In this document: in pieces, positions 1 to 6,450 of the stretch
Layout: each line of letters opens with the position of its first letter
Position numbering within the stretch: position 1 is the first letter of the stretch
From: JAKACU01 sp021821185
GTDB taxonomy: Bacteria > Bacillota > Bacilli > Alicyclobacillales > SLC66
DNA: 10,988 bases
Reading direction: 5' to 3'
Assembly (NCBI GenBank): GCA_027343965.1
Contig: DAHWJX010000174.1
Location: 1-10,988, forward strand
Position numbers and translations under genes: made by a program
The notes under the pieces: generated by a model
What the model was told of the DNA's origin: nothing
The model's input: only the letters and a program-made list of their open reading frames with translations
The model's database searches: none

Positions 1-1388
1 CGTACAGGAACTAAACTACCGATCAATCCTGCTTCTCGCGGCAACAAAACAAGCTTATTCGATCGCGTTCTCCCTTGGAGCATGGCGTCATTTTTTTTAC
101 TTGCGCCTTCAACAAGAACTTCAGCAACTGTACCCACTAACTGTTCATTATATTGTCGGGAAATAACGTTCTGAACGTCCATCAATTGTTGTAAGCGATG
201 TTTTATTACCTCTTCTTGAACCAAATTCGGCATCGTCGCAGCCGGTGTTCCGGTTCTCGGTGAATACATAAAGGTGTACGCAGTATCATAACGAACTTCA
301 CGCATAAGATCGAGCGTGGCGTAAAAGTCATCATCTGTCTCAGAAGGAAACCCGACGATAATGTCTGTCGTCAGGGCCACGTCGGGAATCTTTGCTCGAA
401 TGCGCTCAACAAGACGCAAGTAATACTCCCTGCTGTACCCTCGATTCATCACCGAAAGTATACGATTGCTTCCTGACTGAACGGGCAAATGGATATGTTC
501 ACAAACGGATCTGGTTTCTGCTATAGCTGCAATCAACTCATCGGTGAAATTCCATGGATTAGACGTGGTGAAGCGCACTCGATTAATGCCATAAACTTGT
601 CCCACAGCACGCAACAATGTGGCAAAATCGATACCCAAATCCAATCCATAGTCATTGACGTTTTGACCGAGCAATGTGATTTCCTGGTACCCTACCTCAA
701 CAAGACCTCGCACCTCATCAATGATACTTTCCAACGTACGGCTTCTTTCTCGACCGCGGGTATATGGAACAATGCAATAGGTACAAAACTTGTTGCAACC
801 ATATTGGATCGTAACCCATGCTCGCAAACCATCCTGTCGCGCCTTAGGAAGATCATCGACCAAATACTTCGCATGGTCCCATACTTCCATCACGATTTCT
901 TGGCTGTTCATGGCTGTTTCTACAAGATCTGGTAAACGGTGCAGATTATGCGTTCCAAAAACAAGATCGATCCAGGGATACGTTTTTTGTACTTTATCTT
1001 GAACCGCTTTTTCCTGGGGCATGCATCCACAAACGCCTAACAATAAGTTAGGATTGCGATGTTTCAAAGGACGCACACGCCCAATTTCACCGAACACTTT
1101 ATTTTCTGCGTTTTCACGGACCGCACAGGTATTGAACAAAATGAGATCCGCTTCTTCTTCGACATCCGTTGCCGTATATCCCATCGTCTGAAGCAATCCC
1201 GCCATGATCTCTGTATCATGTTCATTCATTTGACAACCGTACGTACGCAATAAAAATCGTTTTCCTTGATACTTGTTAACCAACTCTTGACGAACAGGCT
1301 CTGCCATGGCCATCGCTTCGCGTTGCGCAATGGTTGGCCGATGTACGCGCAGATCCAGTTGTTCAACATCGATCTTAAGATCCGCCAT
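1..1388 (-). CDS. miaB: tRNA-2-methylthio-N6-dimethylallyladenosine synthase MiaB (C-terminus beyond window)
   Basis: Radical-SAM methylthiotransferase that adds the 2-methylthio group to i6A37 of tRNAs reading UNN codons; cytosolic, with two 4Fe-4S clusters. The visible 462 residues begin MADLKIDVEQ. The N-terminal UPF0004 domain has its three cluster cysteines at about C52 (YGCQMNEHD), C88 (NTCAVRENAE) and C122 (GCMPQEKA). The radical-SAM triad CxxxCxxC is at about C198, C202 and C205 (GCNKFCTYCIVPYTRGRERSR). Further family motifs are GQNVNDYG, HLPVQSGSNRIL and TDIIVGFPSET, and the frame then enters the TRAM region, which is cut by the left edge. No frameshift is seen. The ATG at 1388 has a good Shine-Dalgarno (AAGGGAGAG) 5-6 nt upstream. 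The roughly 40 residues before the first motif are normal for Bacillales MiaB. It lies downstream of a small RNA terminator and a tandem-repeat promoter. Identification is near certain from family motifs. Confidence 0.97.
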   Translation of the reverse strand, partial: MADLKIDVEQLDLRVHRPTIAQREAMAMAEPVRQELVNKYQGKRFLLRTYGCQMNEHDTEIMAGLLQTMGYTATDVEEEADLILFNTCAVRENAENKVFGEIGRVRPLKHRNPNLLLGVCGCMPQEKAVQDKVQKTYPWIDLVFGTHNLHRLPDLVETAMNSQEIVMEVWDHAKYLVDDLPKARQDGLRAWVTIQYGCNKFCTYCIVPYTRGRERSRTLESIIDEVRGLVEVGYQEITLLGQNVNDYGLDLGIDFATLLRAVGQVYGINRVRFTTSNPWNFTDELIAAIAETRSVCEHIHLPVQSGSNRILSVMNRGYSREYYLRLVERIRAKIPDVALTTDIIVGFPSETDDDFYATLDLMREVRYDTAYTFMYSPRTGTPAATMPNLVQEEVIKHRLQQLMDVQNVISRQYNEQLVGTVAEVLVEGASKKNDAMLQGRTRSNKLVLLPREAGLIGSLVPV

Positions 1389-1420
1389 AAATCTCTCCCT
1401 TTTCACTAAACTCTATCTAT

Positions 1421-1449
1421 ATTATAAGCCATAAAAAATTATAAACCAT
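1421..1449 (-). promoter_or_regulatory. probable miaB promoter (strong -10, weak -35)
   Basis: A perfect TATAAT lies at 1426-1421 on the minus strand, about 33 nt before the miaB ATG. At 17-nt spacing the -35 position (1449-1444) reads ATGGTT, a poor match to TTGACA. The region is AT-rich, and a second TATAAT lies at 1443-1438. A sigma-A promoter is likely from the -10 box, but which copy is used, and whether read-through from the small RNA contributes, cannot be decided here. Confidence 0.45.
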
Positions 1450-1455
1450 AAAAAA
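1421..1455. repeat. 17-nt tandem duplication in the miaB leader
   Basis: Two adjacent 17-nt copies (1421-1437 and 1438-1454, plus one extra A) read on the minus strand as TTTTTATGG(T/C)TTATAAT, with one mismatch. Each copy carries a perfect TATAAT. The upstream end overlaps the T tract of the small RNA terminator. It probably arose by slippage, and it duplicates the -10 element of the miaB promoter. Confidence 0.85.
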
Positions 1456-1476
1456 GGGAGCATCACGATGCTCCTT
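1450..1476 (-). terminator. intrinsic terminator of the 6S-like RNA
   Basis: On the minus strand a perfect 7-bp stem GGAGCAT / ATGCTCC (1474-1468 with 1463-1457) and loop CGTG are followed by CTTTTTT (1456-1450). This is a classic Rho-independent terminator. It sits at the 3' end of the structured RNA and about 60 nt upstream of miaB. It is also the first clear terminator downstream of the whole ATP-grasp cassette. Confidence 0.88.
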
Positions 1477-1663
1477 GTGTTCACCCGCCTGTGCCGTAAC
1501 GGAGGCCGGTGTTTTCGAACCTGCTCTCGCAGGTGGGCGACTAGCATTCTGACTATTTGACTTCCCTCAACATCAGGGCGTGTCAGCACAGAACGGATAT
1601 CCGTCTCCCCTTAAAACACATACGGTTCAAAACATGTGGCCTACTACGTACACTGCAGGTGAC
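1450..1663 (-). ncRNA. ssrS: probable 6S RNA
   Basis: A free-standing transcription unit of about 214 nt with its own promoter and terminator and no open frame of note. 6S RNA binds housekeeping RNA polymerase by imitating an open promoter. Hand folding gives the 6S layout. An interrupted closing stem is made of CACCUGC (1661-1655) with GCGGGUG (1488-1482), UGU with ACA (1652-1650 with 1492-1490), CGUAGU (1648-1643) with GUUACG (1500-1495), and GGCC (1641-1638) with GGCC (1507-1504). The central bubble carries a small hairpin on its 3' side, ACCUGC-GAGA-GCAGGU (1534-1519), with a GNRA loop. The apical arm contains UUCUG/CAGAA (1593-1589 with 1551-1547) and a CCCU/AGGG tip (1578-1564). Length and architecture fit 6S. 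The call rests on structure and general resemblance, not on a covariance-model search. A different structured small RNA remains possible. Confidence 0.65.
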
Positions 1664-1667
1664 TTTT

Positions 1668-1696
1668 ATCTTACCAACAGTTGTGCTTATTTTCAA
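1668..1696 (-). promoter_or_regulatory. sigma-A-type promoter of the 6S-like RNA
   Basis: On the minus strand, TTGAAA (1696-1691), a 17-nt spacer and TAAGAT (1673-1668) form a good housekeeping promoter. It predicts a start at about 1664-1661, exactly where the closing stem of the RNA begins. It lies in the short gap after the last cassette gene. Confidence 0.7.
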
Positions 1697-1734
1697 CAGG
1701 ATTTATCAAACAGTATACCCCGAAAACACCTACT

Positions 1735-2796
1735 TCAACCGGAACTTTCAAGCGATACGAGGCGACGTATGATACGTTGCTTTGACTGATGCTCAATTTT
1801 TGGTTCATCAAATTTCATAGGTTTAGCATTTGCCTCATACAAAATGGGTGTTCCATCTTTGCGCAAACCCATGTCAACGGAAACTTCGGACCACACACCT
1901 GGCAAGGTCGCAACGGCATAAGCAGCATTTGTCGCAGCCAAGAAAGCAGCTTCTTGAACAGACTTACTGCGTGTAGCAAACAGCGTTGGCAACACGTCAG
2001 ATAAGGTCAGAATGGATCCTCCATTAGGAACATGCGTGGTAATGCTGTACCGAGCTTGCGCTTGTCTTATGCCAGCTCCTGATACGTGAAAATGGTCATG
2101 CTCGTCGCGTTGCACAAGCATACGCAAATCAAAGCGTCGATCCGCAAAGCGAATGGGGTTCGCGTCCTCCTGAAGGATAAAGGCATGCCCGCCATGTTGT
2201 TGGTTATGTCGAGAATACCACTCCTTACTTGGCATAATACCAACATGATGCAATTGCCCTGGACCTTGCTCATAAACATCGATTCGCTGCCCAGGTTTTG
2301 CAAGAAGATAAACAATGCCTATGCCAGCTTTTCCTGTAACCGGTTTAACGTACACTTGATGGTGGACGTCAAGAAAATGTTGCAACGTTGTAAATGTCGA
2401 TAATTTTACAGAATCAGGAATCATGTGACGCATCGTTTTGTTTTGTTGCCATACTTCCATAAGATCCGTTTTCGTAAGAAATCGCGGATTAGTGATCACG
2501 TGTCCTGCCGACATGAAGTCATTTAGCATACGTTGCACGACAGGATGATTTTCCAGCGCTCGCGTAGAAATTCGATTGTACAACACACGAGAAGGGGTGC
2601 TATCCACGCGGACAAATTTTGTTGTCTCATCATCAAATCGATAGGACGTCAATGAGTAATTCGGGTGCAATGAAACGACCTTACACACGACGTCTTGCGA
2701 CTTGGCAGCCTGAATCACTCGGCGAAAATTGGCCAGATTGCCGCCGATCTGATCTTCATATCGACTTGCGCAAAGTATGCTTATCTGATTAGTCAT
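1735..2796 (-). CDS. YheC/YheD-family ATP-grasp protein (cassette gene 5)
   Basis: Predicted ATP-dependent carboxylate-amine ligase of the spore-associated YheC/YheD family, 353 residues, close to the size of B. subtilis YheC. Motifs in order are the N-terminal VLYNRISTR (71-79), the ATP-grasp lysine/glycine loop YVKPVTGKAGIGI (149-161), FILQED (206-211), FDLRML (222-227), TTHVPNGGS (253-261), SEVSVDMG (303-310) and the metal-binding strand EANAKP (321-326). Two positions differ from its neighbours: EAN replaces EVN, and SEVSVD replaces GELGxD. I chose the ATG at 2796, which overlaps the end of the previous gene by 8 nt (CATGACTAA). An open frame continues up to 2946 but would overlap that gene by 158 nt, and those residues do not look like the family. 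No strong ribosome binding site precedes 2796, so coupled translation is likely. The family is clear; the substrate is unknown. Confidence 0.88.
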   Translation of the reverse strand: MTNQISILCASRYEDQIGGNLANFRRVIQAAKSQDVVCKVVSLHPNYSLTSYRFDDETTKFVRVDSTPSRVLYNRISTRALENHPVVQRMLNDFMSAGHVITNPRFLTKTDLMEVWQQNKTMRHMIPDSVKLSTFTTLQHFLDVHHQVYVKPVTGKAGIGIVYLLAKPGQRIDVYEQGPGQLHHVGIMPSKEWYSRHNQQHGGHAFILQEDANPIRFADRRFDLRMLVQRDEHDHFHVSGAGIRQAQARYSITTHVPNGGSILTLSDVLPTLFATRSKSVQEAAFLAATNAAYAVATLPGVWSEVSVDMGLRKDGTPILYEANAKPMKFDEPKIEHQSKQRIIRRLVSLESSG

Positions 2797-3850
2797 GTGT
2801 ACTTTGCACCATCCATGCGCTACCTGCATTTGATTTTTGCGCGAGATATTTTGCATAAGCCAACACATACTGCCGGGACAACATACCTGCGCTTCGTAGG
2901 GATGGATGCGTGAAGATAATGCGCCCCGGTTTCGCATTGACTTCAAAAAGATAAATGCGACCTTCTTGATCGATACCCATATCGAGCCCTAATTCACCCA
3001 ATTGTACAGGTAACGTATTGCACAGAGTCTGGCTCACAGAGACCGCGCGATCAGCCAATTGATCAAGGACGGCTTTAGACTGTCTACCATACCAGGCATC
3101 TAACACGACGCCTGCATTCTCAATCTGTCCACCGCTATGCACGTGTGTCGTAACAGCATCCCGTTGCCCTACTTTCGCTGCAATAGCAACTGGCTCCCAC
3201 TCTGACTCATTGCGCCGACAAAGATGCACACGAAAATCCGTCTTGCAGCCGGCATATAAAGCTAAAGGCACTTCTTCTTGAATCAAGAACGGCACGTGCC
3301 CCATCTGCTGCCTGCTTGCATTCATTGCTTCATCTAACGTAGAGAACAAACGCGTTACCGTTTGCGTCCCTTGTCGATAATTGACTTGAATTTGACCATC
3401 CTTTCCTGTGATACGACAGATACCCTCTCCAAAACTCCCTGCAACTGGCTTTAAAAATAATGTCCCATAGCGGTTCATCATGGTATGAACAGATTCATTA
3501 TCTTCGCCGCCCATCATGGTGTCAGGTAACAAATCTGCCTGCTTTGTTTCACGTAATGCGTCATCTACCTCACGCTTGCTAAAAAAACGACTGTTAAAGT
3601 AAGGAATAAAGCGCTGTTTAAAGAATGCTTTGGCCCGAACGACAGCGAAAGATGCTTCTTCCTTTCGCGTTGGTACTCGATTGTAGATCACACTTGGCAA
3701 AGTCGTTTGGTGAATAATATTCTCTGCCGTAACAACGTACGCTAGTACGCCTTGTTCTTTTGCGCTTTGTAAAACAGAGCGGACATATGGGGAGCGAAAA
3801 TTTTGCTCACCCACTAAAATAGCTAGCGACATATTGTTTCTCTTTACCAT
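2789..3850 (-). CDS. YheC/YheD-family ATP-grasp protein (cassette gene 4)
   Basis: Predicted ATP-grasp ligase, 353 residues. Features in order: Rossmann-like start SLAILVGEQN, VIYNRVPTR (54-62), FFSKREV, LLPDT (107-111), nucleotide-binding FLKPVAGSFGEGI (132-144), FLIQEEV (188-194), DFRVH (205-209), AAKVG then TTHVHSGG (224-241), GELGLDMG (285-292) and EVNAKPGR (303-310). All canonical ATP and magnesium positions appear intact, so it is the most orthodox member of the cassette. The ATG at 3850 is preceded by AGGTGAG at 6-7 nt spacing. That ribosome binding site overlaps the TAG stop of the upstream gene, which implies coupling. An internal ATG at 3832 is less well supported. YheC/YheD are known spore components in B. 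subtilis; the reaction here is inferred only from the fold. Confidence 0.92.
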   Translation of the reverse strand: MVKRNNMSLAILVGEQNFRSPYVRSVLQSAKEQGVLAYVVTAENIIHQTTLPSVIYNRVPTRKEEASFAVVRAKAFFKQRFIPYFNSRFFSKREVDDALRETKQADLLPDTMMGGEDNESVHTMMNRYGTLFLKPVAGSFGEGICRITGKDGQIQVNYRQGTQTVTRLFSTLDEAMNASRQQMGHVPFLIQEEVPLALYAGCKTDFRVHLCRRNESEWEPVAIAAKVGQRDAVTTHVHSGGQIENAGVVLDAWYGRQSKAVLDQLADRAVSVSQTLCNTLPVQLGELGLDMGIDQEGRIYLFEVNAKPGRIIFTHPSLRSAGMLSRQYVLAYAKYLAQKSNAGSAWMVQSTHD

Positions 3851-3861
3851 ATGCGTCTCAC

Positions 3862-5304
3862 CTACACAGCAACCGATCGGTTGCGTTTCCTGTTCTTACT
3901 CGCATCAATTCCCCAAGCCGTGCGAATATCGATAGACTCATCCCACACTTCATCGTTGCGTATCATCATGAAAAGAGGGTCAATGGCATCTTTATATTGT
4001 TGGTACGTGACTGTTTCACGGATATTTCTGTAAACAGATTCTGCCATAGATAAAAGTCGATCACGATCGTTGCGGTAAAATGCTCGCATATTGTCCGGTG
4101 TGTGTAGCGGCAGGTAAGGCAACGTGAAGTGATGTTTCGCCACAACAAAAGCTAACGCAAATGCGCCTAAGGTGATCCCTGGATCCAAAAGAAAACTTCC
4201 GGGCGTGCGATACTCGAACCCTCCATAAGATTTGTGCCTAATATCGCCTAGAAAACCGTATTTTGGTCGCCTTCGTTTTGCAGTCAGTGGATCTTCAATG
4301 AGCATGAGCGGAAGACCTACATAAACATCCAACAAATTTACTATCCGTCCGGAATACGGTAATCCGCTAAAATGAATATGCCCGCCTAACGAAAATCGAT
4401 CAAAAGGAGAACTTCCCGCTATCCACGTAGGATATTTCCCTTTTGCCACAGTAACTGCTTGTCGCAACAATTGATCGATATTTTGGCACAAACGTTCAGG
4501 GGATGAAGCCGGTTCAGGGCGAATTTCTGCCAGAGGTCGCTTTGCCTTATCACCCCCCAAACTTCGCGCATCGCAGCCGATACGTCCTTGCGGTGTAAAG
4601 AAGCGACTAGCAAGAACCATGCCTTGCTTGCGATTTTTCATCATGAATTCCAGATCCGAGCCGATCAGTAAAGAGCGATCTAGAGCAGGAGCCATGAGTC
4701 TATCAAGTTGTCGCGCATAATCTGCGACAGCCTCGCTGTATATATCAAGTAGCCTACCTGTTAAAACCGGCGTGGCCGATACATCGATGACCCCAAATTT
4801 GCCATGTGGCGTAACTCCGATACTCACGAGTCCCATTTCCAGACCTAAAGCGTGTACGGCGCGACTGGCAAGGAAACTAATCCGTTTCGTTTGGTCATCC
4901 AAATCTGGATTAACTTCCTCAAAAGAGTCTAAGATTTGATGAATTCGGCGATGTAACCACACGACCTTTTCTTCCGTCCGAAAGCAGGCGATCACTTGCA
5001 AGTTAAAAACGGCCACTCGATAATGGCGCGTCCATTGAACTTCCTTTAAAGGAAACATCTTTGGGGTGCGCACACCTGCTCGATGAACTGCATCGAGAAA
5101 AGCTGAGCGATCATTGGACAAAATGAGAGCATCTCGCCGATTCACGGTCCAAAATCCCGCGTCAGGTTCTCTTTCATTACCATAGCGAATAAGTACATCC
5201 TCTCGCCCTACTGTTTGCGTACTGGTGATCAATTGTATAGCTGGCACGCGTCTGGCAAGTCGTCTTGCTGATGGTTGCCCATTATGCAATAAATACAAAG
5301 TCAC
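3862..5304 (-). CDS. ATP-grasp-like / COOH-NH2 amidoligase (GCS-type) two-domain protein (cassette gene 3)
   Basis: 480 residues in two parts. Residues 1-205 resemble a shortened ATP-grasp: YGNE (41-44), LSNDRSAFLDAVHRAG (62-77), YRVAVFNLQVI (95-105), ALGLEMGLVSIG (152-163) and FGVIDVSATP (170-179). The usual lysine/glycine loop is absent between TPKMFPL (80-86) and YRVAVF, and the final strand reads DVS instead of EVN, so ATP binding there is doubtful. Residues 210-460 match the type-2 COOH-NH2 ligase domain, with the glutamate-cysteine-ligase fold: GSDLEFMM (215-222), CDARS (244-248), AEIRPEP (259-265), GGHIHFSG (307-314), YGFLGDIR (349-356) and FEYRTP (363-368), with the expected acidic, His and Arg active-site residues. 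It probably forms an amide bond between a carboxylate and an amine. It starts with GTG at 5304, has GAGGGGAG 8 nt upstream, and overlaps the previous stop by 4 nt (GTGA). The C-terminus is very basic (KNRKRNR). Confidence 0.88.
   Translation of the reverse strand: MTLYLLHNGQPSARRLARRVPAIQLITSTQTVGREDVLIRYGNEREPDAGFWTVNRRDALILSNDRSAFLDAVHRAGVRTPKMFPLKEVQWTRHYRVAVFNLQVIACFRTEEKVVWLHRRIHQILDSFEEVNPDLDDQTKRISFLASRAVHALGLEMGLVSIGVTPHGKFGVIDVSATPVLTGRLLDIYSEAVADYARQLDRLMAPALDRSLLIGSDLEFMMKNRKQGMVLASRFFTPQGRIGCDARSLGGDKAKRPLAEIRPEPASSPERLCQNIDQLLRQAVTVAKGKYPTWIAGSSPFDRFSLGGHIHFSGLPYSGRIVNLLDVYVGLPLMLIEDPLTAKRRRPKYGFLGDIRHKSYGGFEYRTPGSFLLDPGITLGAFALAFVVAKHHFTLPYLPLHTPDNMRAFYRNDRDRLLSMAESVYRNIRETVTYQQYKDAIDPLFMMIRNDEVWDESIDIRTAWGIDASKNRKRNRSVAV
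3869..3884. repeat. 16-nt perfect palindrome before cassette gene 4
   Basis: GCAACCGATCGGTTGC is a perfect inverted repeat without a spacer. It lies in the last codons of the amidoligase gene, 19 nt upstream of the next start codon. It could be an operator-like site, a weak RNA hairpin near the ribosome binding site, or chance; it encodes part of the C-terminal NRSVAV. No protein can be assigned to it. Confidence 0.5.
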
Positions 5305-6437
5305 GACGGTGTCTCCCCTCTCGCATCCACAGTCCTCGCCAAATGGATCGCAAAACGCACCGGTCGTATAAAAGATAACTCCACCAATTGCGTCGATCCG
5401 TGGACAGTTTCAGGGGCCTTCCAAGGTTTTGAATTCACTTCAATAATGGAAAGCCTGCCATTTTGTGTGACACCAAGATCAATGCCAAGTTCACCGAGCA
5501 GTCGGCCAGATGCGCGTTCTAACGTTACAGGGATAAGTGTCGCCAACAGGCGAATTTGCCGTTCGAGGCGTGATAAAGACAATCCCTGCTCGATCAGGAC
5601 TAAGGTTGACAACGGTATCGCCAAACCACCTGTAGTCAGGTTGGAAGTGAACTCACCGATGGCCGCCACGCGAAGGTACACTTTTGTTTTGCGCCAACGT
5701 CCGTTTCGATCTTTTTGCAACAAAACGCGAATATCCACGGGACGTTCGTCAACGGTTAAGAGAGATAATCCCTCTTGTAAAATGTGCGGATTTTTTAACC
5801 AACGTTTTCGATAAAAGTGATATACCGCTGTTGCATGAGGGAAACTTCGTTGTTTTACATGACCTGTTCGTGTTCGCAAGATGGCTTGAATTTGCCCCTC
5901 TTCATGCACAAGTTTGACAATACCGATGCCTAAACTGCCATGGATCGGTTTCACGAAGACCGAATTGTGCACATGTAAAAAACGTGTCAACGTCTTAGAG
6001 CCATCAAGCAAAGCTGTATCAGGTAAAAAACGCGCTAAGGCTTTTTCGTTCGATAACCAAGATTGCACTTGCCATTTGTCAAAAAAGCCATCATTAAATA
6101 CTGTCGCATGTGCGCGCAAATACTCACGAATCGGTTCAATGTGCGGCTCATTTTCATATCGTCTTGAAGCAATTTGATCGTAAATAACAGGGGGTACAGG
6201 TACTTCGATCCACTCCATCACGCTGTCGCCAACATCTTTATGTGCTAACATCCGATACGCCAGCACACGATGATCACGCATATTGACATCGATAGGATCA
6301 AAAACACAGGCTGGCATATTAAACCGCCATGCAACGTCTAGGTACTTTTGCAAGACAGCGGCTTGTTTGCCTATGAGTTGACCGTTGCGCACCAACAGAT
6401 GAGCCATAAAGCCTAGGATTGGGTAAGGTTTGCCCAT
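5301..6437 (-). CDS. YheC/YheD-family ATP-grasp protein (cassette gene 2)
   Basis: Predicted ATP-grasp amide ligase, 378 residues. Motifs: N-terminal ILGFMAHLL (7-15), VIYDQIASRR (84-93), FLPDT (137-141), FVKPIHGSLGIGI (161-173), HILQEG (218-223), DIRVLL (235-240), TSNLTTGG (264-271), GELGIDLG (315-322) and EVNSKPWK (333-340). Nucleotide- and metal-binding positions look complete. Start choice: the ATG at 6437 has AAGGGGAT about 8 nt upstream and lies 13 nt after the stop of the preceding gene. The frame remains open to 6569, but the extra residues are rich in Cys and out of family character, and would overlap that gene by 119 nt. The stop overlaps the GTG start of the amidoligase gene by 4 nt. 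Family assignment is firm and substrate unknown. Confidence 0.92.
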   Translation of the reverse strand: MGKPYPILGFMAHLLVRNGQLIGKQAAVLQKYLDVAWRFNMPACVFDPIDVNMRDHRVLAYRMLAHKDVGDSVMEWIEVPVPPVIYDQIASRRYENEPHIEPIREYLRAHATVFNDGFFDKWQVQSWLSNEKALARFLPDTALLDGSKTLTRFLHVHNSVFVKPIHGSLGIGIVKLVHEEGQIQAILRTRTGHVKQRSFPHATAVYHFYRKRWLKNPHILQEGLSLLTVDERPVDIRVLLQKDRNGRWRKTKVYLRVAAIGEFTSNLTTGGLAIPLSTLVLIEQGLSLSRLERQIRLLATLIPVTLERASGRLLGELGIDLGVTQNGRLSIIEVNSKPWKAPETVHGSTQLVELSFIRPVRFAIHLARTVDARGETPS

Positions 6438-6450
6438 GCAGTTTATCCCC

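Noticed and set aside
489..935. Plus-strand open frame of 148 codons, with several shorter ones to 1253
   Set aside because: It lies antisense to miaB, whose reading frame is intact with all cluster cysteines; no ribosome binding site or family resemblance is seen.
1504..1540. GGTTCGAAA-like segment suggesting a tRNA, tmRNA or riboswitch
   Set aside because: No cloverleaf, acceptor stem or CCA end can be drawn, and no downstream leader coupling is seen; the whole element folds better as one long 6S-like RNA.
1765..1777. 13-nt inverted repeat ACGTATGATACGT in cassette gene 5
   Set aside because: It is coding sequence (RIIR codons) near the gene end, has no T tract, and is short enough to be chance.
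2797..2946. Upstream extension of cassette gene 5 to an ATG at 2946
   Set aside because: It would overlap cassette gene 4 by 158 nt, over that gene's conserved C-terminal region, and the added residues do not match the YheC/YheD N-terminus.
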